A stretch of 64,000 bases of DNA from Eonycteris spelaea (lineage: Eukaryota; Chordata; Mammalia; Chiroptera; Pteropodidae), in contig PUFA01000003.1 in the NCBI GenBank assembly GCA_003508835.1, positions 23,197,501 to 23,261,500 of the forward strand. Direction: 5' to 3'. The notes beneath the pieces were generated by a model. The model ran no database searches and was not told the DNA's origin. It saw only the letters and a list, made by a program, of their open reading frames with translations. Shown in pieces: positions 37,301-47,770 of this stretch. The stretch's first letter is position 1. Every line of letters starts with the position of its first letter. A program made the position numbers and the translations under genes.

Positions 37301-40300
37301 ATGTTTCACAAATATCATATATGATTTCTTATGTGTTTCAGCCAGAGGGTGGAATTAATTTCATTAGAACATTCCATAAACAAAAAGAAGATCAGGGGGT
37401 CAACCTTCCTCACAACTTGGCGGAACTGGTTACAAATGCTAGTTATACACAGTCTCCAGATAACCTTGTGTGGAGATACTTTTATGACCTTAAAGGTATC
37501 GTGTGTTATTTTGTGAAGCCTTTTTAGTTAAGTATTTATATATGTGATTATATAGGTGCATTGGATTGAGGTGTAAAGTGTTTTTTATTTTTGACAGTGG
37601 ATCACAGTCAAGAGAAGTTTGAACAGTTTCTCAACAGAGTAGGTAGGAAATGTGAGAAAAGGCCTAGAGGCAAAAGAGAATGTGGCAAAAGATTTCAAAG
37701 TGTTAGGATATGTGTGGGGGCTGGAGGAGGGGATTGTAGGAGAAGAGGCTGGTGAGAGAAGAGGGGTCCAATTATGCAGGTTTTATGCAAACGTGTTTAT
37801 ACTTTATCTTATGGGACAAGAGGAAAAATTAAGGGGTTTTAAACAAAAGAGTGATACAATTAGGTAGTTTATTTATTTGAGATATAATTGAAATACATTA
37901 TATGAGTTTTAGGTGAACACATAATGATTCAATATTTATATATATTGCAAAATGATCATCACAATAAGTCAGTTAACTTTATCACCATGTATACAGAACT
38001 TTTTTTCTTACAATGAGAACTTTTAAGATCTACTCTCTCAGCAACTTTAAAATATGCAATACAATATTATTAACTATAGTTGCCATGCTGTACATTATAT
38101 CCATATTTGTTTATTTTATAACTGGAATTTGTACGTTTTGACTCCTTTTACCCATTTCGCCCACCCACCCCCAACCTCTGGCAACCACCTATCTGTTCTC
38201 TATGAGCTTTTCTTTTTTGTTTTAGATTCCACATTTAAATGAGATCATACAGTATTTGTCTATCTCTGTCTGACTTATTTCACTTAGCATAATGCTCTCA
38301 AGTTTCATTCATGTCGTCACAACTGGCAAGAGTTCATTCTTTTTTATGGCTGAATAATGTTCCATTGTATATATATTACCCCACATTTTCTTTATCCGTT
38401 TATTTGTTGATGGACACTTAGATTGTTTCCACATCTTGGCTATTGTAAATAATGCTGCAATGAATGTGGGGGTACGAGATCTTTCTGAGTTAATATTAGT
38501 TTTGCTTTTTGAAATGGTGACCAGTCATGCTGAACTGTGGAGAATGGATTGGAAGGGGCCAGATGAGAGGAAGGAAGAGTGAGTCAGGGGCTCTCAGAGT
38601 CCTCAACTAGGGGTGGTGGTGGCCCACACTATGAACAGTAGTGTGAGAGAGAACTGTTGTGAAACAAAGAGAATTTAAAGAGGTTGGGCTGACTTGAAGT
38701 GTGGAGTAGAGATGGTATTTAGGACGACTCTCAAGTTTTCTAGCCAGGCCTCCTGATTGAACAGTCTATTTTAAAGAGTCTACCCTATGTTGGAAATTTC
38801 AGGAGAGCTTGGAAGGTCGGATATATCTGACCACATCAGGTCAGTATCTTGGGGGCACATAGGATATGGTGTTAGCAGTTCCCACCACATAAGATTTTGT
38901 GACTAGAAGAGCTGTGTTCCTGACTGGGACTATATTTGACTTTCCTTTTGCAGTACCATTTTGAAGTATTTTATCTATTTTGTTTTTCAAACTTTATCTG
39001 ACTCAGGTTCAAAAGAATATAAATTTCCAGGAGGAATAATACAACTGGCACAATATTGGAAAAATGGAGGTGAACTAAGTGAAAATGAAAAAATTTTTAG
39101 TACATTCTTGAATCAGGTAATTGAGAAAAAAATGCTTTGATGATGATTAAGGTGAATGAAATATGAGATTTAGATAGGGTTTAACCTTCTTTTGGATAAA
39201 AAGAAAACATCAAGTCAAACATTTGTCGATTTGGTTAATGTAAACTATTATTGAGGCTTCGATGTGGATTTGGGAACTAAATTTTTTGGCATGGATGGCT
39301 ACATTAATGAAAAGACTGGATGCTTGTGAGTCTTCTCTTCATTTGTTTTAAATGCTGTATTGCGTAATGACTAAAAGCACAGCTGTGGTGTCAAATTCCC
39401 TGATTCAGAATCCCAGTTCTGCCCCTGTGTGATCCTAGGTACGTTACTCAACCAACCTAGATTTTAATTTCAGCACCTGTAAAGTGGGGAGAATAATACT
39501 ACCAACCTTATAAGGTTGTTATAAGAAACAAATGACATAATAAATGTAAAGTACATAAAAATTGCATGTCTTAGGACTGTATAAATATTAGCTATGATTA
39601 AATGAATTGTTAAGTTGCTGAATAGGATGTTGGCCAAATAACTGTATTTCATTTTTGTTTTTCAAGCATCAAAATGCCCTTGCTTTGAGCACACTCAGAA
39701 TATACAACAATGGATTACGACAGCCACATTTCCATTTTAATGCGAATGAAATGGGATACGTAATAAGTGGATGTGCAAAGGTAATTTTTCTGTGAAGAGT
39801 TTTTTGAACTTCTGCATTTTTTAATGCAGAAAGAAGCAAAGGGAAGGTATTTCTTCATCTTGGTTCAGTTGTTGGTAGCATAAGAGGACTTGGTGCTAAT
39901 GGCTTTCTGGGCAGTTTCCAGAAGATACCCTGCTAGGCAGCTTTCAAGTTTGATCTTAGTGTGAAAAGGGGCTAAAAACATTTCAGAAGTAATAAAGAGT
40001 TATCACTTACGGTGAAAGGTCTGGAATACCTGCTTACGTTTTCAGAGATTTGCATCCTCAGGTAATGTAAGGGTTTAAGGTGCTGCCCAACGGAGAATGT
40101 GAAATCACTGTTTGCCTGTCAGTATAATGTGAGTCAGGTGAATTTGGCGTGAAGCATCAGTAGATTTGGCCATGTATCCCAGTTTATCCTGGATCCTCCC
40201 GACTATAGAGCCCACTTTGACTCTTCAGAGAGTCCTGGTTTGGATGATCAATTATATGGTTACGTAATAAAAGCAGAACTGAGTAACATGTTGCTATAGT

Positions 40301-43300
40301 GATTTGACATTGGTTCTGGACTTTCAGGGGCCCCCTTGGGAAAATCTATAATGGTATACACAGATAAAATGGGCTTCTCTAGCCTCTGCCTGTCTCAATC
40401 TTGACAGAACCAAACCAGGCTGAAATTCACCTATTATGTCATCCATAGCAAAAGTTTCGTTTTATGTTTTTTGAGGTGAAGGCTTTAGTAAATTGGAAAA
40501 AGACATTGTAATTTTTCACAAATGTATTTCAAGAATCAGATTTTATTTTTGGTGTGCTTGTGTTCTCACATGTATGCATTTGTGTGCACATTTAGTCTCT
40601 AACATTTTTAAGGAAGACTGGTAAGATGCTGTTCTCATAGAAGGCTGAAATTTCCCAAATACATAGAAGGGAAGGCATGGGAGTAGTAAAACATTGAATT
40701 TTAAGTCCTTTGCCTACTTAGATACTTACCTAAGGGTAATTTATAACCCTTAATTAGAACATAGTGATTGAGGTTCTTTTTGTATCATATTCTGCATTAT
40801 CGAACTCACTAATGGCATTTTGAGGAACATTTACTTAGAGTACTTCTTGATTTTTGTGGGACTGTGTATCAGAAATAGGAGCCTCTATCTTCTGCTAATT
40901 ACTCTCATTAAAAAGTCCCTTTAGAAACATGTGTTTTTATCCATCTATTCTTCACTATTAATACTTATCCTTAATGAATATTTGATTTTATTTGCTTAAC
41001 TTCAGGATTTTTTTCTTCTTTAGGTGGGCATTATTAATACTCAGGGAACCACAGAGTTTGACATTCACATTGGAGATGTGATATTTTTTCCCATTGGAAC
41101 CCAGCATTATATTAAGAGTGCTTGTGATGAGGATTTGCTTTTCATTCTTGCCTTCAGCACTGGAGACCAGGTGAGAATAAGTGCACTTAAGAGAGATTGC
41201 TGAGTGCCAGTGATGTGCAGAGTACTCTGCTAACCAATACTTCTGGACCGTAGGGGCCCTCAGTAAATATGCGTTGAATGAATGAATAAATGAATGAACT
41301 GGCAGAACCAATGTATGAAGAGAAGGAGAATCAAGTAATCTTTCCATTTGGTTATAAAAGGATCCAATATATCACATTCCCTCTTGATTCCTCAAGTTCT
41401 GAACAACTGAGAAAAAAATGGCAAAGAGTAGTATATAGAGATCCATGAAGTCATTCTCATTACTAAGAAAGCAGATGTTAGAAAATATAAGTAATACCCG
41501 TGGGCAGGTAGGTTTCCTCATATCAATCCCCAAAATTGGATTGGCCTTCCCAAGCTGAGGCAGGCCCTTGCACACCTTATAGCATAAAGAAACAGCATAC
41601 TCTTTGAAGCTTTGCCAGCTCCCAAAGAGGGAGGAGCTGAACTAAACATGCCCAATTTGTTCTTCCAGAATTTTCTTGGTTGGGGAGAGACAGAGAAATA
41701 GAGGCTCTTGTGTATGAAAAGAAACTTTAAGAATAGTGAAGTAACATTGAGTATGATTGAACAATGCTGCCATGTAGGAGTAGTATTTTTTCTATCATTT
41801 TAAAGCAAATCTGATATAAGATGATCTTTATTATAACAATACATAATACATTAATACATAAATTAGGCAGAATTACTTACTGTGTTAAATAATTATTTGC
41901 TTTTAGAAATTCACCCAAGGTTATTTAATTAGATGGAATAATGTGTTTGTGGAACGGGAATAAACAGTGGAGTTTAGATTTTTAAAAATCCTTAGGGCTA
42001 GGTTCCCTTCTGAGACTTGTAGCAGTGAGAATGATAACAGTCTGCCTGGGCCCCTCTGGGGCAAATCCAGGAACTGACAGATGTTTCTCTTGGCCATGAT
42101 TCTTCTTACGAGTGAGGCCCAGTAAGATATCCAGGGGAGAGTGCGGCATGAATTTGGCAGTGCCATCAGTAGGATCCACCCCTGGAGGGTGGTTCCGTCA
42201 TGCTCATTTCCTATAATGACACCTACCTTCTTTGCGGGAGGTTGGAAAATTCCAGCATCTCTCTCCCTGGGTCTCCCAGTCTTCCTGGGGGTACCTGGAT
42301 GAAGTTTGTGGAGGGCTAGGTGAGGAAGAGATGGAGTTGATAGCTAGCTGTAGACTTTGTTGGGTTGCGGGGAGAAGGAATCCAGTGTTCCTTGCTTTTG
42401 GTGTGAGTCTCACTGATATTGCCACCCCTTCACCATTCTCTATAGCCATTATATGGATAAATCATGGCGCAAAATCAAATCAAGTAAAATATAAATAGGA
42501 ATAAAGAAAAAAACCTCAAATCATGAATAGCAAGTTAGTGTTTAAAAAGTTAAGAATAAGAAAAGAGAATTTTAAGAATTAGCACAATATAAATTTTATG
42601 TAAGAGTAAAAGTATTCCAAAGGTAAACACTTAAGAATTAAATAAATATGGAGGATAAAATAAATAAGAGTTAATGTGACATGAAAGGCTAATACCAATA
42701 AATTAAAACTTAAAATATGAAAGAAGGAAAAAAATAACAATTGAAACCCATTAAATGCAAGCCAAAAAATTAAAGAATATAAATCTTTTTAAAAAGAATA
42801 GAAATAAGAAGTTCTTTTCTTAAATGGAAAAAATCCCCACAAAACAATTTAAGAGAATGATCCACTACAGGGAAGAAAGAAATGAATCAGAATTTTAGGT
42901 AGGAGGAATTTTTTTTTACCTCTACTCCTACCCTTCAGATTATCTGATATCCCCCTTAAGAGGGGTTAGTCCCCCACTACTCTCTCAAAAGGGGTGGTGG
43001 GAAATGTTTCTAGTGGGGATATGTTTTGCATAAGGGGTATGAAGACAGAGACAGAGGCAAACACATGCCCAGAGAGAAACAGAATAAGAGACAGAGACCC
43101 AGAGAGAGACATATATGCCCAGAGACACACACAGATGGATACAAAGAGAGATGCACAGAGAGAAAAAGACATGCTTAGAGACATACACAGAAATAAAGAT
43201 GTGCAGAGAAGCAGACACAGAGAGAGGGAGAGAGATCTACAAAGAGAAACCTACAACACAGAGACACACAAATAGGAGGAGACACAGAGACATACGTACA

Positions 43301-44330
43301 AAGAGGGACAGACATTCATAGAGAGACAGAAGCAGAGACACAGAGAAGGAGAGACACACAGGCACATACATATGCTCAGACAGGCAGTCCTGTGCACAGA
43401 GGGACACAGAGAGACATGCACACACATATATAATGCACAGGGACAGACAGACATAGAGACCACATGCATAAACAAAAGAGAGAGATTCAGAGACAAATAA
43501 GCACGCACATGTGCACGCACGCTCACACACACACACAGACATAGAGAGAGGCAGAAACACACAGTAAGAAAGATACATAGAGAAACATACCGATACAGAA
43601 ATTGAGGGAACCCACTGGGAAAGAGGTGGTGTCAGAGAGAAAGAGAAGGGGAGAGAGACAACGACAGTGGTAGGGAGAGTAGACAAGGACAAACAGTCAC
43701 ACCCGCCTGGCTGGACAGTCAGGCCAGAGAGGCAGAAGTTATCGACTCAGCAGAGAGGCCAGTCTCTGGCTTTGGAGCAAGAGGCCCACTTACCAGGCAG
43801 CGAGATTTGCCTTTATCATGTGCCCCTGGGCATGGTGCTCTGAGAAGCTGTTTTGTCACTAGTTCTTGCTCACAGGAAGACAGAGAGTCCTGTTCCCTCA
43901 TCAAAGAGAACTCTTTTTTTCAGTAGGATGGGGGTCCCTTCTAATGGAAGCTTCAGATGCCACAGCACATCTAGCCATCAGTGAGACTTTCCTCATTCTC
44001 ATAGCTTAAAAGGTGAGCTCCCCAGGCAAGGGAAGAACAGGCACACAGGGTGACCATTCATTCACAGGAATTCATAGCTGTGCAAAGTTACACAGCCAAG
44101 TTCTCCATGGTTTTGTAAGTGCCTCAATGGCTGTAAGGTCTTTGTAGGAACCTGAGTAGTTTGTTGCTGATACGTCTTTTGGTTTCCATCGTCAGCTGCA
44201 AACCCTTGACATGGACGATTATCTCCAGGCCACAGCAGACCACGTTCTGGCCCAGCTTTTCTTCAAGAAACAAAGTGAGTTTAAGAAGATCCCCAAATTC
44301 AAGGAGGACCAGGCAATCAACCTGCCTTAG
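31196..44330 (+). CDS. Membrane-anchored bicupin (DYNAP-like head plus two cupins); two frame breaks in cupin 1
   Basis: Nine exons: 31196-31303 (ATG 31220), 32476-32691, 33186-33391, 36222-36451, 37342-37495, 39007-39116, 39667-39780, 41024-41170, 44196-44330 (stop 44328-44330). The product would be about 465 residues. Residues 1-36 are cytoplasmic, about 37-62 are one membrane helix with basic residues on its N side (type II), followed at once by a glycosylation sequon (NNT). Then come two germin/spherulin-like cupins, each with H-x-H-x4-E-x6-G and a second motif ending in P-x-[GN]-x2-H, so the metal ligands are complete. The membrane segment (VFLVCLLAC) resembles human DYNAP, and the position after C18orf54 fits the DYNAP locus. 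Cupin 1 carries two one-base losses, in exon 3 near 33294 and at the exon 4 acceptor. As written the protein would stop at 33318-33320. It may be a recent pseudogene, a gene with skipped exons, or an assembly problem. Catalytic role unknown. Confidence 0.75.
31304..32475 (+). other. Bicupin intron 1
   Basis: GT-AG intron between exons 1 and 2. Short open frames (31545-31781, 32161-32355) are not coding-like. No clear repeat is recognised. Confidence 0.6.
32476..32691 (+). CDS. Bicupin exon 2, membrane anchor
   Basis: 216 nt, phase 0 at both ends, acceptor CTCCCAG, donor AAG|GTATGA. It begins EEKRQWSLM and runs into the hydrophobic helix VFLVCLLACTVTTAVGVLIL, then YINNT and a Pro/Glu-rich stalk (QPHSEPEPRATT) leading to FQFLNHLPKSK. 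Confidence 0.8.
33186..33391 (+). CDS. Bicupin exon 3, cupin 1 N-half, frameshifted
   Basis: Acceptor TTTTCAG and donor CAG|GTATAA. It enters in phase 0 with VFEFPGGTIQWARYRNN to GRSLNSQ. One base is missing within AGAGATCGC (about 33292-33298); after it the next frame continues with IADDLGTLRIKSNGLRAP and H-W-H-F-N-A-N-E (ligand codons 33350, 33356, 33371) to GYLVQ. Alignment with exons 6-7 fixes the loss at a single base. Read without correction, the frame ends at TGA 33318-33320. Confidence 0.7.
34525..34790 (+). mobile_element. L1 3' end, plus strand
   Basis: 'aacatggtgactatagttaacag', 'gttctcatcacaggaaaaaa', 'atgttaactagacttattgtgg', 'gatcatttcacaatatatgcaa', 'attgtacacctgaaacag' and a terminal 'taattaaaaac' form a standard L1 3' UTR. 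Confidence 0.85.
35640..35855 (+). repeat. MIR SINE
   Basis: 'ttggagctggactacttaggt', 'gagtaaccctgggaaaatt', 'tctcatctgtaaaatgat', 'aagtacttagaagaatacctgg', 'acgctattattgttgtta'. Confidence 0.85.
36222..36451 (+). CDS. Bicupin exon 4, cupin 1 C-half
   Basis: 230 nt. The coding frame is fixed by TAWIGVVDDGHVV through AGQVIFFPKNTLHWIKN (the fourth metal ligand is the His of TLH, codon 36317) to TPEDIASRSLK. This frame needs one extra base at the 5' edge (a Gly codon GGG split by the acceptor), whereas exon 3 ends in phase 0. That is the second frame break. The donor AAG|GTCTGT is weak. Confidence 0.75.
36452..37341 (+). other. Bicupin intron 4
   Basis: GT-AG intron of 890 bp. An in-frame TGA follows shortly after the weak donor (CTGAAAACTGA). 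No repeat recognised. Confidence 0.6.
37342..37495 (+). CDS. Bicupin exon 5, linker between cupins
   Basis: 154 nt, acceptor GTGTTTCAG, donor G|GTATCG, starting in phase 0 and ending in phase 1. It encodes PEGGINFIRTFHKQKEDQG to DNLVWRYFYDLK. Its KEDQGVNLP recurs as KEDQAINLP at the protein C-terminus, marking the repeat unit. Confidence 0.8.
37496..39006 (+). other. Bicupin intron 5
   Basis: Intron of 1.5 kb dominated by an antisense L1 (37865-38490). No other content recognised. Confidence 0.65.
37865..38490 (-). mobile_element. L1 3' end, minus strand
   Basis: A 600-bp reverse L1: 'atttgagatataattgaaat', 'attgcaaaatgatcatcacaa', 'ttaactatagttgccatgctg', 'cctctggcaaccacctatc', 'tctgacttatttcacttagca', 'ggctgaataatgttccattg', 'ggctattgtaaataatgctgc'. 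Confidence 0.9.
39007..39116 (+). CDS. Bicupin exon 6, cupin 2 start
   Basis: 110 nt, acceptor TGACTCAG, donor CAG|GTAATT, phase 1 in and phase 0 out. It encodes SKEYKFPGGIIQLAQYW to FSTFLNQ, parallel to VFEFPGGTIQWARYR in exon 3. Confidence 0.85.
39117..39666 (+). other. Bicupin intron 6 with MIR
   Basis: 550-bp intron. 39365-39600 is a plus-strand MIR: 'atcccagttctgcccctgtg', 'cctaggtacgttactcaacc', 'acctgtaaagtggggagaa', 'ttataaggttgttataag', 'ctgtataaatattagcta'. Confidence 0.75.
39667..39780 (+). CDS. Bicupin exon 7, cupin 2 metal motif 1
   Basis: 114 nt, phase 0, donor AAG|GTAATT. It encodes HQNALALSTLRIYNNG and the motif H-F-H-F-N-A-N-E-M-G-Y-V-I-S-G, a perfect H-x-H-x4-E-x6-G (ligand codons at 39727, 39733 and 39748). 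Confidence 0.85.
39781..41023 (+). other. Bicupin intron 7
   Basis: 1.2-kb intron. 40165-40260 has a small inverted arrangement ('tatcccagtttatcctgga' against 'agagtcctggtttggatga') reminiscent of a MER5-type hAT remnant; weak. Nothing else recognised. Confidence 0.5.
41024..41170 (+). CDS. Bicupin exon 8, cupin 2 metal motif 2
   Basis: 147 nt, phase 0, acceptor CTTCTTTAG, donor CAG|GTGAGA. It encodes VGIINTQGTTEFDIHIGD and then VIFFPIGTQHYIKS, with the fourth ligand His at codon 41105, and ends ILAFSTGDQ. Confidence 0.85.
41200..41302 (+). mobile_element. L2 3' end
   Basis: 'ggccctcagtaaatatgcgttg' followed by the (AATGAATA/AATGAATG) tail is the L2 terminus. Confidence 0.7.
43020..43700. 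repeat. Purine-rich GACA/GAGA satellite, about 680 bp
   Basis: A degenerate array of short purine-rich units (agagacacaga, gagacaga, acacagagaga) with very few T on the plus strand. Plus-strand frames are Arg/Glu/Thr/Asp-rich and minus-strand frames (to 151 codons) are Cys/Ser/Leu/Val-rich. Both are products of the repeat, not genes. Confidence 0.9.
44196..44330 (+). CDS. Bicupin exon 9, C-terminus and stop
   Basis: Acceptor CATCGTCAG. It encodes LQTLDMDDYLQATADHVL and ends FKEDQAINLP, TAG at 44328-44330. LQTLDMDD matches LQTLDVDD of exon 4, so the two halves end in the same way. Confidence 0.85.
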   Translation: MQTLDMDDYLQATADHVLAQLFFKKQSEFKKIPKFKEDQAINLP

Positions 44331-45915
44331 ACTTGCTGATGAGTTCATATTTGTTCTTCCTTCTTCATTTGTCATTATTGTTTTAAATGAACCTGGCTGA
44401 TGAACCTGGAGCTAGCTCTTCGCAGCATGGACAGGCGAAAGCTAAGTAGCTCTATGGGCTCATTTAGCCAATAGCAACCGTAGGCCGTTCATGCTAAGGG
44501 GACATTTAGTACACTCTGTGTAGATTAGTAGGTCTATGGAAGCAATCTCATAAATTCAATAATTATATTTGGGTGTGGATTTTAGTAAATGTGTATATAT
44601 TTGTTTATTTTTCCCTTTGATACTTCAAATTTGTTACTCCAAATGGAAATCCATTATTTTTATGCACATCAGTAAGTCTTAGTGCTGTGCATGTATTTTT
44701 GTTATTCGTCACTGTGAAAGGAAGTAGGTCAGCCTACATGTGGACATATTGAGGCAGATTCATTGAACCTTGTATGGAGAGTTTATTACGGAACCCTAAG
44801 CCGGTGATTCCCAACCCTTCAGTTGGCATGAAAATAGTTTTTGTAAGGCCCAAATTTTCAAGGTCTAACTCCTGTGAGTAGTTGTATACTTATTGTATAT
44901 TAGCTGAGAAAATACTTGGTAAACTAATTATGAATTCAATACTTTCTTTGAATGTATTTGGATTTTCTTAATTACATCAACTATCTAAATTTGAGGAATA
45001 GCCATCTCTATATTTGAGAAGCATGTGGTTTATTTATTCTATACACAATGCTGGCTGTGTATATGGATCCAAGGACCACTTGTCATCACTTGGAAGGTGG
45101 CAGGGACTGGTGGTCTCTGAGCTGGGAGCCAGAGTCTTAAGTAGAAAATAATTTGGTTATTTATATCTAATCTTTTTTTTGTTTGTTTGTTTATAATTTA
45201 TTTTAACAGACCTTTGGTACCCCTACATGTGGCTTGGGTACCACCATCAGTTTTGGGCTACCCTATACACAATTCTAAAGTCAGTATAGCTGATTTTTAA
45301 TGCTTTTGACCACCATCCCTTATCAGTTATTTCCCTGATACCTAATGGGAATTTTAGATGTCTTAGGATATTTGTTCTAAGGCTAAAAAGAGCCTGTATG
45401 TTCCTTTCTCTTCTCTATCTCTTTCTAACTCTGTTGACTACAAGTACAGAATTCAGTGGGTGTCAGAATGGCTCACTTTTAGCATGGGAAGTAGCTGCCT
45501 GCAAAATGTACATAGTCAGATCATTAAAGGCCTGTTATCTCTTGGAACCACCTTACTGTATGTTTACTTTATTACCCTTTTCTGGGAGAGCCAGCCAAGA
45601 TCAGAGCTGGGTAGCAATATGAGTTTTGTGCTCGTGGTGTTTTGAAGAGTCTTTGTAGGGAGTGGGCCCAGGGGAGGAACATGGTTGAGAAGATGCAGGG
45701 AACAGCACCGGGCAAAGGGTGGATGGGAGGAGGATATCCAGATAGAGGGGAAATAGTCATAAAAGATAAATGGCAATGTGTGTAGACAGATGTTGTCTAT
45801 GAATTTTTTTAAAAAATAGATTATACACTGGTTCATAATCCATTTTCTTGTATCAGGAAGTATTGTGTCAGATTACTATGTGGTCATTTAATAAAGATTT
45901 TATACATCTTTGTGT
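44331..45915 (+). other. Probable 3' UTR and flank of the bicupin gene
   Basis: Mostly unique sequence. AATAAA at 45890-45895, followed by a T/G-rich stretch (tttgtgtattttttgcc), is a candidate poly(A) signal about 1.56 kb after the stop. An overlapping pair of open frames (45398-45645 plus, 45564-45836 minus) is not recognised. Confidence 0.4.
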
Positions 45916-47464
45916 ATTTTTTGCCATTGTAGTTTTGAATGAAATCTGTTCTTATGGTTCTACATATTTGAAGCATTATTGGATTCCCTCTATGCATCTT
46001 TGAAATGTGTCTTAGGAATCCAATCCACCATGTATTTAAAAAAGAAGAATCTTAAAAATAAAAATCTAATGGAGACAATTTAATTGGAACATTGTTGGTA
46101 TATTATTTTATGGGTAGATATGTTCTTAACTTTCACTTAGTTCTAATTTCAGTTCTTTTACCCTCTGTGGGATGCTGATTTCTGGCTTTCTTACCATTTA
46201 TTTTTTTTAGAGTAACTTAGTCCACTAATAATCAAATGCTTTTAGACTTTTTGGTATATTTACTTGATTACCAGATCAGTAGACTGAAGAGTGAATTTGC
46301 AATCAGACTGATTATTTACTGTTCATCATTTAGGCAAAACTCACACATTTGACTGAAATCTTCCTTTAAAACTGAACCCACATTAACCATTTTAAACACA
46401 CAGTATAAGATGCCCACATTTGATTCAGTTGAGATAATATAAATTGTACATTAAATGTTTTATATGTTTTTAAAAAATCTTTAAAAAGAACTGTCTTTTA
46501 ACAGCAGCTTTGAATAACTGAATGGAATGACTTGATTTGAGTAGAGGAAGTACAGTTTAAGAAAACCACCGAATGTTCCTTATTGTTTCTAAATAGTGGA
46601 AGGTGGTTGTAAAAACATTTTGTTCATATTCTCATCCTTTCCTATTGAATAGTAATCAGACTGCTTTTTATCATTCAACTAATTAGAGAAAGGAGGATAG
46701 TTACTGTTACTATAAACTGATTCCCAATGATTCTAATTTCTCAACGGTTGAAAGTGATTCAGCAGTATAATATTATTGCTTAAGAAATTAATAAGAAAAG
46801 AAAAAAGCTGCAGCAATTTTGTGCTATAATTTGAAGATACGAGTGATGTCTCCCCCAGTCTCTGTACTCACCAAAGCTTATTGAAACTGGCATGGTCACT
46901 TAGGATCACTGTCCTCTGAAAAGGCTGGAAGACACTGGAAAGCCCAGAAAAGAACAGTGGTGGCTAACAACATGGAAACTCTTTACTTCATTGTACTGAA
47001 GTTGGAACTCTTTGGAAAAAAGAAGTTAAGGGATGGCCATGAAATTTTGGAGCTGGTAGAGGCCACATATCATTTAGTCTCATTGTTTTAATTTGCAGAA
47101 ATGGGAAATGAGACTCAAAAGGGTAAGTGGCAAGTAAGATATTCGAGACCAAAGTCCAGGTCTTTTAAGGTGCCCTCCCTTCCCTTGTAGTGTATTTTTG
47201 GTTACTATCTTCAAGTATATGAGAGATTCTTCCACATGAAGCAGAATATACTAGAAAGTGCACCGTGTTCAAGTGGGAGAGGTGGCTTCTGCTACCTACA
47301 AATCAGCAGTACCCCTAACAGCACTGCTGCTCCTTTGCTGGGCCTCCCACATGCTGGATGCCCAGGTCCCAGCTGCTTTCCGTATGGGTGGTCAGAGCCT
47401 CCTGAGATCACAGGTCATTATATTCATATCTAGTCACGTGCTCGCTGCTTGTGTTTTAGTTTAA
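45916..47464. other. Intergenic, no recognised content
   Basis: AT-rich unique-looking DNA. 47080-47165 may hold a reverse MIR trace ('gaaatgggaaatgagactca', 'gaccaaagtccaggtc'). Confidence 0.45.
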
Positions 47465-47770
47465 CATTTTTATTCAGATATTTTCATTGTGATAAAATAT
47501 ACGTAACATGAAATTTACCATTTTAACCATTTTTAAGTGCATAATTCAGTGGCATTAAGTACATTCATATCATTGTGTAGCCATCACCATCGTCCATCTC
47601 TAGAACTTTTTCATCATCCTAAGCAGAAAGTTTGGATCCATAAAACACTAACTGCACATTCGTCTCTCCCCACAGCTCCTAGTAACCTCTACTCTACTTT
47701 CTGTCTCTATGAATTTGACTATTCTAGGTACCTCCCTTATATACATGGAATCATATAATATAATACTCAT
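47465..47770 (-). mobile_element. L1 3' fragment, minus strand
   Basis: 'gtgataaaatatacgtaacatg', 'aaatttaccattttaaccat', 'attcagtggcattaagtaca', 'catcaccatcgtccatctct', 'ctactttctgtctctatgaa', 'atacatggaatcatat'. Confidence 0.85.

Larger units (their letters stand above)
41171..44195 (+). other. Bicupin last intron
   Basis: 3.0-kb intron. It starts with an L2 3' end (41200-41300). A stretch of near pure A/T with A-rich plus strand lies at 42490-42830, then the purine-rich satellite at 43020-43700. Short open frames on both strands at 41900-42500 show no domain. Confidence 0.6.

Noticed and set aside
43237..43692. 151-codon minus-strand frame and overlapping frames rich in Cys/Ser/Leu/Val
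   Set aside because: They are translations of the purine-rich satellite; composition and repeat phase explain them.
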